A stretch of DNA of 64,000 bases from Hermatobates lingyangjiaoensis (taxonomy: Eukaryota > Arthropoda > Insecta > Hemiptera > Hermatobatidae), in the NCBI GenBank assembly GCA_026182355.1, contig JAPFBL010001928.1:5907501-5971500 (forward strand). The letters run 5' to 3'. Made by a program: the position numbers and the translations under genes. Shown here piece after piece: positions 1-13,497 of this stretch. Numbering within the stretch: position 1 is the stretch's first letter; the number at the start of each line of letters is the position of its first letter. The notes beneath the pieces are model-generated. The model did not search any database. It had not been told where the DNA came from and saw nothing but the letters and a program-made list of their open reading frames with translations.

Positions 1-3000
1 CCCTCTACGAATTAAGTCTTAATTCCAGTAAGTTCTGCATTCATACAGAACACTTTGTCACAAAATTTATAAAAAAAAAAGTACATATTTTGAAAAAGAC
101 GTCACGGATTTTTAATTTTATTCAAGAGTTATAATTAAAACACAAATACTTCGACTTCTCATTTTACTATATTGCATCAAAGAATTTTTTATTGTAAAAA
201 ATAGAAGATGTCAACAATTAAATGATGAATACAAGACTTGATATCTTTAACCGATATTATTAACTATTTGAAGTCTTTGAATTTTGTCATTTTAATGAAA
301 AGAAAAAAAAAATCAATTTTGACCTTTTACAAAAATATTTTTATGCAAATTTCACACTTGCTCAATTTAATTTGCATATATTTTGAGAATATGACCAATT
401 TAGTTGTCCCGAGACGATTTTCTCTGTGAACCCATTCTTAATATGTCTGTCTACAAGTAACATGTTTCAAATTTGTTGGTGTGTACTTTATAAGTTACAC
501 CGTTTATCTTCATCTTACGCAAACTTAATCGACAAATAGTGTTTGGTATTGCAAAGCATCGGGATGAATGACTTAAAAGGAATCCTCAAGATATGACTGG
601 GTATGGAGGCAATGAATTATTAACCGCTGCAAGTTCCGGCATTCTCATGACATCTGGGTACATCCAGCTGTTAATTCACACAACTATATTTATCGCTCTA
701 TTATTTTGTTGATAAGAGAAGTAACAAAGTTTTTAATTAAAGTAATTGCTAAAATACTAAAATAATTTTAATTAGAATTTCTATTTCAATTTTAATACAG
801 TCTAAAAACCTCAATATTTCATTACGACTTTGTTGTCATTTTTCAGCTGTATTCGATTTAATTTAACTAGAATACATTTTAGATTAAACTTACTTGGTTA
901 TAATGATTCTTGAACAAACAAATCCTTCAATAAATTATATTTTCTTATTCAAACAGTATTAATTTACTTAAAAACTCAAGTTGTTTATTCATACAATAGA
1001 AAATTTAATGTAATTAGAAATAAACTATTTGTTTGATCCAAATAGTTTATTTATATTTATGTTACCTTGTTTAAAACTATGGAGTTATAAGGCTGCAGTT
1101 ATATAAAGCTTATTAATTACAATGGGATAATTATGTCATAATTAATCATAAAAGGAAAACTGTAATAAAAAGAAAACAAAATCGTATATTATAAACCATC
1201 TTTTATATACTTTAATGAAAACATAGGACTTATTTAAGCAATTTAAACAGCTTTGTTAATATAAATAGAACAGATTGACGTAAATTTGAAAAAACTAAAT
1301 GGACTTTACCATAAACAAATAATGTTTGGAACTTTCTCTTATGGTTTGTAATAATAGATAGAATATTGGCTGTCAGGAAAAACGTATGTACTATAAAGTG
1401 GCAGGTTTTATTGAAAGATGTTATAGTATATCTGGGAGTTCTATTACCGATATACAAACGTCTGTAGAATGAAAGCAGTTATAATTAAAATTCTTCAGAA
1501 ATGCAATGTTCCTTTCAAATAAAACTAACTATAACTTTTTATTTATTTACTAATTTGTTGTTGTCATGTTTCCAACAGCTACCTCTAAATTATAAATTTT
1601 CATTAAATTAATGCTTTCTTTTCTTGAAATATTTCAAAGGTTTATTTGCATTCCTTGAAACATTTTTAATATTACATTTTTTTTTTGCTTACTCACAATT
1701 GTAATAATTTGCATAACTCTAATTATATAGATTCAGCAATGACAATGTTTTAAAGGTTTGTTTGTGTAAGTAAATTGTAATTTCTGGTATTATTAAGCCC
1801 ATGTTTGAAATATAAATAAATGTCTCCACGAACACATTTACAAATAACCTACTTGCTTGAAACACGTTGTCCATATAAACATGTATAATTGGATATTAAC
1901 GCATATTTCTCTCGCATGAGAAAATATCACATAGTAACTGATTTCACACATTCTGAACTATAAACCCTATAGCTTTGGTGTAAGCAGTAGTAATTATAAG
2001 GTTTAGGATTCAAAGATAACTACAAAAAATTAATATAATATTTTGAAATTATATAAAGTGGTTCCACACGAACAAAGTTCTGTCACAAAACCAACTCGTA
2101 CGAAAGAAGTGAGTAATCAATTTCTACTTTTTGCTACAAGTCAATTACCTTGATTGTTTGCAGCTAAATGTCGCGTGTTCATTCAAACAAGACAGTTGTT
2201 GAAATTAGCAAATTCTTTTCTTATTAAAAACAAATTCTAATGTAATTTTTCATTTTTTCTGTTTTAAAATTGTGTATTTGTGTAAGTTTTCTCACTTACT
2301 TGTCAAAATTCCTATTGTATTTTCTTATTTGTAACTTTTTGCGCTTTTTATATATGTTTGATTTTTGAATGATTGTATTATCTTTTATACTTCCTCTGTT
2401 TTTGTATGCCTATAAACCGGCAATAAGAGTTTAATTTAAACCAGAATTGATAGAATCCTGATAAAAGAAAAATATTTCGTTCTATTTAATAGTAAATGCT
2501 TTTATCAATATACTGGTCTATTTAGAAAAGAGGCCTTCCTTTAAGCAAGTTTTGTTATAAGTGATACCAATTTTTGAGTTAACTGGAAGAACTGGAAAAA
2601 GTTAACAAATGTGTGAAACTCAATTTTTTTATCATTCTTAATAATTTGTAAATGTAGGATATAAATCCTAATAATCCTATGATAATATATATTTTTATGT
2701 GGAGTCTCTCTCAATATTTGTTAAATGTATGTAATTTTTACATAGTAACTGAGTATGCAACTAGAGAACATGAAGGCATATTAAAACTAGAACAAAGTAA
2801 AATAAGATTGGTTGATACTTGTTTGGAATACAATAATTATATACGAATATTTTAGTGAGTCTAAAGAATTTTCTAACAAACTCGCAGTTTTTTCTACTTA
2901 TTTATAGTTGCTCCTAGTTATTAGTTTCTAGGAGAAGCAACTTTGATTCTAAATGTAAGTTATAATAAAAGTGTCAGGATGATGCTTTAAGAAACATCAA

Positions 3001-3276
3001 GTGTATTGGGTATGAATAAAAGATGTTATTCTGTAAGTATTAGTTAAGCTCCAATAATAAAATCCAGTTTCTTGTTTTTTTTCTCCCTGTGGAACAGAAA
3101 AAATGTCGCATGCAGGAGCACAGTTACGTTTTTCTTGTATATATTCAAACTTTTAACTGTTTGAGACATTCAATATTAAAGCATAACTGAATACACCATA
3201 TTGAAATAAAAATATCATTTTTTTTGTTCGTCTCTGTTTCAGCCTCAATTTGACTCTTCAGAGAGGGTAGGGTAGG
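1..3276. other. AT-rich DNA, no gene seen
   Basis: I see no exon-like segment, RNA gene or repeat that I can name here. Short open frames around 238-429 and 1230-1457 are AT-driven and have no recognisable motif. Confidence 0.5.
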
Positions 3277-3277
3277 A

Positions 3278-3288
3278 AAATAGCAAGT
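3278..3288. repeat. Left target-site duplication of a PLE foldback
   Basis: The 11-mer AAATAGCAAGT occurs here and again, exactly, at 3513-3523, directly flanking the foldback unit. This is the expected mark of a target-primed insertion. PLEs make duplications of variable length. Confidence 0.75.
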
Positions 3289-3512
3289 TCATGCATTTTT
3301 TCATTACCACAGAGGTTAGTATCATTAATATTAAAATTATAGTAATCCGTCTTACCTCGTACCCTGCTGCTGAAGTTCTTAGACCGGTTTCGGGCGTCAC
3401 CCATCTTCAACAAGAACTGATCAACTGAAGATGGGTGACGCCCGAAACCGGTCTAAGAACTTCAGCAGCAGGGTACGAGGTAAGACGGATTACTATAATT
3501 TTAATATTAATG
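3289..3512. mobile_element. PLE foldback unit (family A), 224 bp
   Basis: The unit has a 33-bp one-sided extension (3289-3321, containing CCACAGAGGTTAGTA) followed by two perfect 88-bp inverted arms, 3322-3409 and 3426-3513, around a 16-base loop. The arms carry GAAACCGGTC next to a GGG/CCC hairpin and end in a block like CGAGGTAAGACGGATTA. The same extension motif and the same arm ends occur at 34570-36717, which encodes PLE RT and endonuclease, and at 58910-59444. The unit is therefore a PLE terminus without coding sequence. The perfect arms and intact 11-bp duplication suggest a young insertion. Confidence 0.8.
3374..3418 (-). ncRNA. Hammerhead-ribozyme-like motif, family A
   Basis: On the minus strand, in order: AGUUCUUG, UUGAAGA, U, a GGGUGACGCCC hairpin, GAAA, CCGG, U, C, then UAAGAACU. 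The first and last blocks pair over 8 bp (one G-U) as helix I. ACCGGU is a palindromic helix III and C is the H17 cleavage position. Departures from the consensus are U for C3 and one extra base before helix II, so self-cleavage is uncertain. Helix I uses bases of the foldback loop, so the plus-strand arm cannot form it. Confidence 0.6.
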
Positions 3513-3523
3513 AAATAGCAAGT

Positions 3524-6500
3524 ACTAACTGCTGCCCAAGAATGATGCAGAAACTGTGGACTAAATTTAAAATAATTTCGCAAACTATTCCAAATTGTTA
3601 GTGAAAAATAAAGACACTGATATTTTATATATCTGTGTAGTTTTTTGCATAATAATTTTTCAAAAAAAAAAAAATAAGAATAAAGGAGCATTATAATATG
3701 GGCTACCTAATATTTATGATTCTATTTATATTAATTATAATATGAAATGAAATAAACCAGATAAAATTAGCTTCAGTTTAAATCCTATGACTTAGCAAAA
3801 TAAGTTGCTATTTATAAAATCCTATGAGAACCTCGAATTAATGAGATCGTAACAGTCATTCAAAGAAATTCATTCAATCAATACTTATTCTATTATCAAA
3901 GAAATTATTTATATCATATAATCCGTCCAAGTGCATTCTAAGTAGTAAGCTATACAGTCAATTTGTTTTCTTTATAACTTCAGAGAAATAAAAAAAAAGC
4001 TTAATCAATTTAAATAATATTATAAATAATTATTTAGTTTTATTTTAAATGTTTCATAATAATAAATATTGCAGCAGTGGTTAGAAATGATAAGTAAGAG
4101 GTAGGATTTGTAGTAGCATGTAAAGTTTTCGGTGAGTATGCGTATTTGTAAGGACAACATATCTGTGAGAGGAAAATCAAAATAGCAGTCGTCATATGTC
4201 TTAAAAGAATCATTCTGCATTGGTTCTTGTTTATTCAAGATGGTTCTGATAACACTCCATCAAAAAAGAACAAAAATATTAATGTTTTCATCCAGGAACT
4301 ATGAACTGGATTACAGTAATCTAAGGCAAGAATAATTATTATAATTACAGGATTTACCGAAACCGAAATTGTGCTTATTACAGGATACCGACAGGGAGAG
4401 GTGTACCATCGGTGCTATTGCGGGCATTGTGACTGACCTTCACAATCCTGTGTATAAGCCAGATTCGTTACGCTAGAATGTGCAGATGACCTTGTAATTA
4501 TATAAAATGGCACTGCTTACAATTTTGAGTCAAGCTCCCCAAATTTGTGAGAGATGAGTAAAGAGGAGGTCTATATATAAAACCTATTAAACTGATTCTC
4601 TTTTACAAGAAAGAAAGTAGGTCTCAAAAAAATCATTACCACGCAATATACGGCCCTTGTTTTAATAATAATGACACATCATATTTTTCTAAATAAATAT
4701 CTTGATGTGTTTTATAAATGATAAAATAGATATTAAATGATAAATAGAATTTATAGAGTTTGGTCATATTTCACCTGAGAGTTTCATTTTACATTTTTTA
4801 ACATCTTTATTAGCAAATATACAACTACGCATATTCTGCATAACAAGCATAGATTACGCACGTAGTAATAGATTACGCAATAACATCGATGCACATGAGC
4901 AAAGAATGGAACCCACTGGTTTAACTTTTCACTTTGTGAAATTACATATACACGAAATAAATGTGTAAATATACACATATACACGATAAACACATTAACA
5001 TCAAACCAAAATTGAATTCAGTCACTTTTATATTATATTTACTTGTAGTTACGTCTAGTGTAGGTCAGACCAAATTCTTAAAATAGCATCAAGACATTTG
5101 AGATTTGCCATTCATAATCTAAACACATTTCGCGTTGGCCAACTTAATTGGTAAACACTTCAAAAAAAAAAGAACATACGTACTAATTCTCCAAGATCTT
5201 GTCCTATGTATGAGAAATATCACGTGTTTGTTTCAATGCCACTTCCAACCTGTTATGCTGATATATAGATTGTTTACGATTGCATTTTAATCTGCGAATG
5301 ATATTTAAATTTGGGTATGTTTAGGAGTAAGCCAAAAAATCATTTGTTGAGACACCAAACCTAATGAAATTATAGTTCCGCAGTGATTCTGAAGCCTATG
5401 ATTGTATTTACTTTAATAGTTGTGATAAAATAATGGTAACTAGTATATAAAGTTTAATTAATGTCATATTAATTCTCCTAAACAAACAACATCAGTAATA
5501 TTGTAACTTATGTTAGCTATATACCAGGAGTAAGACTTCATCCATCCAAACCTGACAGTTCTAAGTTGTTTCCCTTTATTTTAAAGTTCATTAAAAAGTA
5601 TTAAACATATACCTTTCTAGTATAAAAGAGACGAAAAATTCAAATTCAGCCCTGACAGCTCACGCAAGATATATTACAAACAAATGTATCAAGGTGTATT
5701 ACTCTTATTGCAAAAAAAAGAGCAAAAACAACTTTTTTTTTTCTTAGATTCATTAATAAATTAAGTTGAAAGCATTATACCAGTATATAAGGTTTCTCAT
5801 GAGAAGCATTAAATCGACAGAAACAGTAAAGAGAACGTATAAGTTACATGTGCTCTGGGGAACAAATTACATTAGGAAGCTTAAAGCAAGGCCAGAAAAG
5901 GGAGGTGACCCGCTTGCATTGGATCCCATCTGAAAGACAGCTAACCATTTCATCCCCTCAGACGGGTCAATCGCCTTCTCGCTTAAATTCAATATTATTT
6001 CATAATATTATGTAATCATCTATATCTTAAAGAATACCTCTCAAAAACTGTGAAATATAACCCTTTGCAGAGATCTGGCAGTTCAAATTACATTGTCAAT
6101 ACTAGTTTATCTCATGTCTTGAAAATGTCACGAAACCATATTCACAACTTTGATAACTGCAAAAAGGCCATTTTTTTTTTGTTTTTATATAAAATATAAC
6201 ATTCTAAACGTAGCTCAGGAGTGTTGCATGCATATAAATTGAAGTTATGCATATAATAATTTGAAATAATTTCACAATCCCTCATCTATAATTATAAATA
6301 AGATATGTTTGAACAGATGTAATTTTTTTTTGTTTATTCATATATTATAAACATAACTATTCATTCCAATTATGATAACAGTTATGATAACAATAAAGAA
6401 TAGCTATCATTCTAACACTACTGTGCTATAATAAAACTCAAACCAATTATTAGACAATTATTAATAACTGCTTTATAAGTATAGATAATACAGTAGAACC

Positions 6501-7980
6501 TCGCAGAAGGAGTTTAATTTGTTCTCAGACTGAGCTTTTATTGCGATTTATTCATCTTACGAAGAAATGTTTTGCATTGAAATTAATACGAAAACAATTT
6601 AAAAGAAAAGGTGCAATTAGAAAAAATAAACAGTACATATTATACATATAATATAAATAATATCGCTTAAATAATAAATGAATGAAAGAAATAATCATGT
6701 TTTAATATTAATTTACTAAACTTAAAACGGAGACCATTTAGGCGAGAGGAAGACGGTTGCAATGTATTACGAAATTTTATTATCGTAAGAGACACAAATT
6801 CTTATGACCAGCTGCTTATAAAGCGAATTACTTGTACAAGGTTCACTCAAACTACGAAAAATAGAAAAATTGATAAATTTGTATTGCATGTTTTTCCCTT
6901 CTTCTTTCCACTTTTCAGTTTTATATATTTACTAGACTACCCGTGACCCGTTGGATCATCCAACACCTTTCTTTTTTATGCAATCACTGTCTATTGAAAT
7001 AGATGTATCAGAAGAAGAAAATATAGGCCTTATCACAGTTTATTTTTTCATTTCGGACATAATTGTGTGCTGTTAATATTTCACTTATATTAATATGATA
7101 ATTTCTAAAACTTCTGCTAACTATAATAAATATCATTTGTTGATATATTAAATAATTATTTCTTAGTCTCGTCGATTATTAATTAAATTTTCTCTTCTTA
7201 AATTTATTATGATTAAAAGTTAGGTCAAAAAACTATTATTTAATCATTCAACGTCGTTTATATCAGGTTTGGAAGCTTATTTTCCAGCACCCTGGACCTC
7301 CAATGCCAAGGGCGTGGTTTTGATTCCCACAAAATTTATAATATTTAATTCAGTTTGGAGCAGGTGCAAATATTTAAATACTGACATCAGAGTTTTATAA
7401 GTGTATAGATTATGTAAATTTATTTCTAATTATTTAAAATACAGATAAATTTGAATTTTCTAAATTGATTAGTGGATTTATTTAATACCATCAGTAGATT
7501 TTTTATTGATTCAGGTTTCCTCCAAGCACAATATGTTTTAAATTAACAAACCTTTGACCTCAACACAATGAGAATCATATATTTAGTAGCGAATAATTAA
7601 AGTGGTGCCGATTCTAATAGCCAAGCCTAACAGTCCCTTAAACCCATGTCCATTCAACAAATATCATGATTTAAACTTTTTTCAGAATGTGTTAGCATAT
7701 AATCAATGCGTTCATTACAGTAAGAAGCTTTAACTGTACGCCTCTTCTGTACCTGTTACGAAAATGGTTGGCAAAAATATTTTTGACATAATTTCAAAAT
7801 GTCTTCTAGCTGAAGTACGAAAATAAGAGATTATTAATGAGAAATTATGTTTAAAGTACTTATTACTCTGACTGTAATGTAAGGGTAAGACTGATTATTT
7901 CCTTTATATATTTAAGGCTATAATTAGTAACCAGTTAGACCAAATATTTAAATACAATAATATTAAGCACTATTTAGATT
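3524..7980. other. AT-rich DNA, no gene seen
   Basis: No supportable gene. A slightly GC-richer patch at about 5880-5980 and another at 4350-4500 have no motif I recognise. At 7285-7330 a short stretch resembles a tRNA B-box (GGTTTTGATTCCC) and may be a decayed SINE. At 6940-6965 the words CTAGACTACCCGTGACCCG resemble the start of a dispersed element also suggested near 31297. Confidence 0.4.
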
Positions 7981-8061
7981 AAAATAGTTGTGTGGTATCA
8001 CAAAGGGCCAATGCTTGGCCTACGTGTGTTCCCTTGTGGGACTGCCACTGCAACCTAACCT
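7981..8061 (+). mobile_element. SINE 3' end fragment (AACCT-tail subfamily)
   Basis: The segment runs from GTGTGGTATCAC to CTGCAACCTAACCT. It matches the last part of the SINE at 62041-62281, which ends the same way with a longer (AACCT)n tail. Only the 3' third is present. Confidence 0.55.
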
Positions 8062-8765
8062 AGATTAAAATAGATAACTCGTTTTCCATTTTTATTGTTA
8101 CTTAGTATAGAATGTTGACTAAAGCCTTCAACAAATTTTTATTTTTAGACTCTCAATAATGCCAGTAGTTTTGTAACAGACATACTTTAAATGAAGATAA
8201 TATTGGGAACTGGAGGGTTTCATTTCATGTGAAAAATACGGAAACAAAATTGTCGTAGCAACCATATTGTGTCAAAATGAGAAGATAAAAATGAAAACCA
8301 GCCAAGATTGTATTAAACTCTATGGACTAAAATAATGTTTTTATGGGGCAAAGATGGAAGGAAAGAGTGAAGTTCCACAGGTAGTAATATTGCGTTACGG
8401 ATGCTTTTACGAGGGTCAGGACCTTCTAGCATGGCGACCCCCTTAATCCAAGAACTGTGGTCTGAATAATTTTACTAAATTTCTTTAGCTATCCTTAAAA
8501 AAAAAAAAGTTGAATGAGAGGATTATTCGAAGAGAGCAAATAGATATGAAGTTAGTTTTCGAAGGTAATACTATTGCAACGATAACTTGACTGTTGACCT
8601 AAAACTCAATCGGCAACCTTAACACGTAACTAGAATGAACATTGCGTTCCACCACATTTACTGTTATTTGAAAACAAAGTGGTTTTACATTATATAATTA
8701 ATAAAATCATATATAAAAAAAATATTTTACTACAAAGAAAATAATCTGGAGTCGGCTACACTCAA
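8062..8765. other. AT-rich DNA, no gene seen
   Basis: Nothing recognised in this stretch. Confidence 0.4.
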
Positions 8766-9424
8766 CTTTACTATAAGTAAACATTATGTCCCATTTAACC
8801 CTAATATAAATTAATAAATGGGATATGCTTATTAGTATTTAATTACTGGAGGTAGTACAGCTTGTGATTGAACCAGACATCCATAGTATGAGTTCATTTC
8901 TGTATATCACACAATTGATGCATATAGTATCAACTGTATTACCACAGTAGTAATGACACTTTGGTAAAGCCAAAGTAACGATTTCGTGTTACAAAATGAT
9001 GTCTTACAGGAAAACATCGCTTTTGTTCTAAAACTCAGGATTTTTTTTCGTTATTGCTTTTGTTACTTCCACATAATGATAAAATTTCAAAACTCTAGGG
9101 TTAGTAGATTATGAGAAAAGAAATGTTGTCTAAAAACCCCTTTTTGGCAAAAAAAGTGACTTATGTATAATTGCTTTCAAACAGCACGGTACATCTACAA
9201 TATGGGGCCCATTTTTGTGTAAAATATTACTTTGATCCATCCAAAATTTTTGATTTGGATGTACACAAACTTTGGATATACATACATACATTGGATATAC
9301 ACACACACACATGCAGCTCATGGAAGAAACTTCATAAAAATGCCTTTGAGACCTCAAAATACGAAATTCCGTCAAAATTTCGAGATCGAATTTTCACGAA
9401 CACTATACTTTACTTATAGTAAAG
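8766..9424. mobile_element. Dispersed non-coding repeat, family G, ~660 bp
   Basis: The element is bounded by CTTTACTATAAGTAAA at 8766-8781 and its reverse complement at 9409-9424. Related copies lie at 12900-13312 (its 3' part), 13796-13882 (3' end), 42722-43040 (minus strand, 5' part) and 17630-17655 (5' end only). The boundary word is itself almost palindromic, so these may not be true terminal inverted repeats. Overlapping short open frames at 9130-9480 on both strands show no protein motif. A non-autonomous DNA transposon is the best guess. Confidence 0.5.
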
Positions 9425-9664
9425 CAATAAATAATTTGCAATTAAACTCCATAAAATATTTCTTTCAACCTTATTTTAATTAATAAAGTTCAAACAAGGC
9501 CTTTAAAACAAACAAAAAGGTGTTACAACAAACTTAATAAATGCCCTCTCCAATGTAAAGTCACTCTTTGTTAATGATACTCAATCAAGAACTAAACGTC
9601 ATAATTCCCACTATTCATGAGGGAATAAGACAAATTTTTCATGTAATTCTAATATCTAGTTAAC

Positions 9665-9711
9665 TATTGTAGGGTAAATACCACATAATAACTGATTGCA
9701 CTACGTTAGAA
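9665..9711 (-). repeat. Dispersed repeat fragment, family F
   Basis: The reverse complement reads TTCTAACGTAGTGCAATCAG and continues through TTATTATGTGGTATTTACC. It matches 50400-50449 closely and 47561-47592 more weakly. Both of those loci lead into hammerhead-like PLE ends, so this is probably the outer part of the same PLE family. Confidence 0.55.
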
Positions 9712-12700
9712 CTAGTTAACTATTATAATTGTTTTTTAACTTTTAAAAAGTTATAAAAAAAGTTTTAACCTTCTTGAACGTCAATCAATACATCGTTAAA
9801 ATCAAAAGAATTTGTTCTAACAATTTTTGAAATAATTAATTAAAATATTTAATCTTGTTTTACAAAAACTATATTCAATTTATTGCCAGTAAAGATATCT
9901 GTTTTTTTTTTCTTTATAACTTAATAAAACTTAATTAGTTTTGATCCAGAAAATATTCAAAATTTGAAATAATCTATTTGATATATTTTTAATGGCTACA
10001 GTGTTTAAATGAGGTGAATAAGTTAGCATAAATTATGTTTGAATCTTGAATGGCTCGAAATTCAAGAATACCTCATATAACAACTTTTGTTTCTGAAAAT
10101 GTATGAAAAAATGTATATTTTAGCTATGGATGTGGTTTATTCAAGATATAAAGTTATAAAACACATCCTATGAACCTTAAACCAATGCTAACTTAAGCTG
10201 GTATAATTGACTTCTAATTAATTAACAACTAATTAAGTATTATTAACATTTTAATTAGTTGTTATTGATTTAAGATTTACTGATTTCTGTTATAAGTTTA
10301 TATCCTGAAAATACGATTATTATAATCGTATACAATCGTATACGTATAATCGTATACGATTATAATAATCAAATTAAAATAATAAAAGTATAATTAAAAA
10401 GATAAATGATAGCTTTTATGGGAGTGGTATTATAACCTTATCATTATATAACAATCATTAATGGAGCACTATAAACTAAAACAAAAGAATAAACTTAAAG
10501 TATCAAAAAGAATAAAATTTCAAATAGGTAACTATTTAGTAAGTATTAAATTTGTGAACTGCTTTCACATTTGCCATAATTTCTTTTTGATAATAAATAA
10601 AAATAAAATAAACGCATTACATATTAAGTGATTAATAAAAGAAATCAGAAATTACCAGTTCTGACAAAAGAGAATGTTTAATGTCATAGAAAATATCATT
10701 TGCATATATATTAACGAAATTAAACATTGAAATACTCTAAATAATGAGAATAATACTAATATTATTTGACGTTCAATTTTAATAACTATTCATAATTCAT
10801 CAAATATTTCTACATTCAACTGAACATTTTTTACTTAAAATCAAATTCCAGTTGAATATCTATAAATTTGAACTCTTTGATTACCTATTTGATAAATAGT
10901 GAATAATTGAATATTCTTTGAGAAAGAAACAATGCCTAGCTTCAAATTATAGCAGACATTTTGATTGAAATTCATCAATATATTATTACATCTTAAATTA
11001 AATATATAAGAATAAAAGTGTATTTAAATAATTTAAGAGTCAATGTCTGCTTACTGATTGAATTCATGGATGAAGGTAATTATTTTACAATTGCTTCTTT
11101 AAATTATTAACATTTGTTAAAGAACGATATCATGGCCTTGACTAAAGAATACATAAAATTAGGAATAATATTCTGAAACATATCTCTTTTTACGTTGTAT
11201 TTGCCTTTAATAGTTTAAAATGTTTACATTTTCATACTGAATGAATTAACTGAAGAAAAAAAAGGATGCTACCTACAAGCACTAGCGGCCATATTGATTG
11301 AAAATCAACGATAGAATATTAAATCATTACTATTGTACAATTCTTTTTATAGAAACTATATAAGAATATAAAAATATATAAATGATATGATAATTAATTT
11401 CAGCTTACCTTTGAAGACATAGATGGAGGTAATAACTACTTATAGAAACAAGTTTCTTGTTTTTAATGGACTAATCACTAGTTCAACCAGCAACTTGACG
11501 CCAATTAGATGACGGTTGAAACATTAGACCTGTGTCATGCACACGATCCAGTTCAAAGCAATGCCATATAAATATAAATGCCACATGCCTTCTAAATTAT
11601 TAGACTTACAGGTTCACTTGAAAAGAATAACCTAGATTAGTCTAAACTCACCTCTACTATAAAGAAATTTATTATAAAAACCTCACTCACGTTTTCAATA
11701 TCATTATTTTATTTTAATTTGGTTATACTAATTCTATTAATTAATAAACTAAATATAATTAATGTTATATCAGAATCCTAAATGTTACTATTAATAAATT
11801 CAATGATTTCCTTTCCATTTCATCATTAAAATAAAAGTTTAAAACATTTTTTCAAACATTTCGTAATACTATATTATTATATGCATATAATTTTAAAAAT
11901 ATAATATGTAGAAATGTTAAATTTTCTAGGATCAACAGAAAAATGGGTAAATTATATTTATAATTTAGTAACCTATTTTATTTATTTAAATAAATTTATT
12001 TTTAGTAACCTAAATATATTTATTTAGTGTCGTAACTTAACATTTAAATATAACTATAGTCATTGTTATATTATTGTAACTATATTAATGTACTCTGTTA
12101 TAAAGTTACTGTAAATATAAATTTAGTAAAAAATTATTCAGTATATAGCCAGTTTTAAATACTCAAATAAATAAAAGCAAGCTTATTAGTATAATTTAAA
12201 AATGTTATAGCTGTAAGATTGAAATTAATAAAAAGAATAAATAGGCACTATTAGACTAGAATAGCGAAAAAACTGGATATTTGTTAACAACATAGCTCTT
12301 CTATAGTTTGAAAAAGTCAATTAAACATACCTTAATATTATCCAAAGGTAATATGATTTATAACACAACTTATGAGTTATGTTAACAATGACATATTGAT
12401 ATTAAGTTTCATCTTAATATCTTAATTTTAAAGTTTCATTAAGTTCATGTGATATTAAGTTTTGTTCAAGGGTCCAACATATAGATTGTTTAGAATATTT
12501 TGTTAGACAAATCCATCATGCTATAGCATCAGACATAACGTTTAATTAGCGTTGATTTATTAAATGAAAGAAATGTATTCTTCTTACATATCAAATTTAG
12601 TCATTAAATAATTAAACATTTTTTTTATTAAAACCTCTAAACATACATTTTTTTTCAATCGATTTGTGAATGTTTGTTACTCAAAAAGGAATTTGTTACT

Positions 12701-12877
12701 CAAAAAATTCCTAAGTCACTATAAACAATGTAAATAAATATTATCAAATCCGATAAGTAAAGCAGGCCATTCGTTAGTCTAGGATAAACTTGGAGCTTTA
12801 TTAGTCAGTTTTTGGAGGTTATTGGTCTTTGCGGAAATGGAAATTTCACTATTTTTTTTTTTATATATTGCTAATTA
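9712..12877. other. AT-rich DNA with one palindrome cluster
   Basis: No gene seen. The only structure noted is the palindrome cluster at 10315-10370, listed separately. Confidence 0.4.
10315..10370. repeat. Nested palindrome cluster
   Basis: Two perfect 19-bp inverted arms (10315-10333 and 10352-10370, built on GATTATTATAATCGTATAC) enclose further CGTATA/TATACG palindromes. It is a strong potential cruciform with no gene context. Confidence 0.6.
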
Positions 12878-12908
12878 GAACAACAGGAAAAAATATTTCC
12901 TGTTGTTC
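12878..12908. repeat. Perfect 13-bp hairpin
   Basis: GAACAACAGGAAA at 12878-12890 is repeated inverted at 12896-12908 with a 5-base loop. It lies just upstream of a family G copy. Function unknown. Confidence 0.6.
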
Positions 12909-13312
12909 TAAAAATCTGAGGATTTTTTCAATTATTGGTTTTTCTGCCTCAAAAACCATAAATGCCAAAATTTTAAGACCCTAGTGTTAGTAGTTAAGGA
13001 GGAAAAAAATACTGTCTAAAAAACACATTTTGACTAAAGAAGTGACTTTCCCATTATGCATAATTGGTCCAAAACTATACAGCACATCTACACTTTAGGG
13101 CCTATTTTTGTGTAAAATATCAATTTGATCCATCAAAGATTTTGGACCGTAGCGTGACTACATTTTTGATGCACACCCACTCACCCAGACACACACACAG
13201 GCATCATCGAAATACTTCATAACACGACTTTTGGGACCTCAAAACATAATTCCGTCAAAATCTCAACATCGAATTTTTCACTATCACTATACCTTACTTA
13301 TACGAGTAGTAA
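12900..13312 (+). mobile_element. Family G repeat, 3' part
   Basis: It aligns with 9015-9424: shared words include GTTAGTAG, AGCACATCTAC, TTTTTGTGTAAAATAT, TTTGATCCATC, ACCTCAAAA and ATTCCGTCAAAAT. The CTTACTTATA end is replaced by the palindrome cluster that follows. Confidence 0.5.
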
Positions 13313-13376
13313 TACTCATAGTAGTATGCTATGTGTAGTATACTCGCATACGAGTAGTATACTCGTAGTAAAGTAA
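13302..13376. repeat. CGAGTAGTATACTCG palindrome cluster
   Basis: Several overlapping inverted words (CGAGTAGTA, TACTACGAG, TAGTATACTCG) are crowded into about 75 bp where the family G end should be. Local slippage or hairpin-driven expansion is likely. Confidence 0.5.
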
Positions 13377-13410
13377 TATAAGTAATTTTTTAAAATAGTC
13401 TTGGTTTTTC

Positions 13411-13497
13411 CTCACATTTCTAGTTATTTATGTTACTTCTTATCTTCTTCACATTTATGTTACTTCTTATCTCACTTCACATTTATGTTACTTCGCT
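13411..13497. repeat. Short tandem repeat, about 3 units of ~29 bp
   Basis: The unit contains CACATTTATGTTACTTCTTATCT. The first and last copies are diverged. Confidence 0.5.

Noticed and set aside
9130..9483. Overlapping frames on both strands as genes
   Set aside because: All fall within the non-coding repeat family G, and its other copies do not keep the frames.
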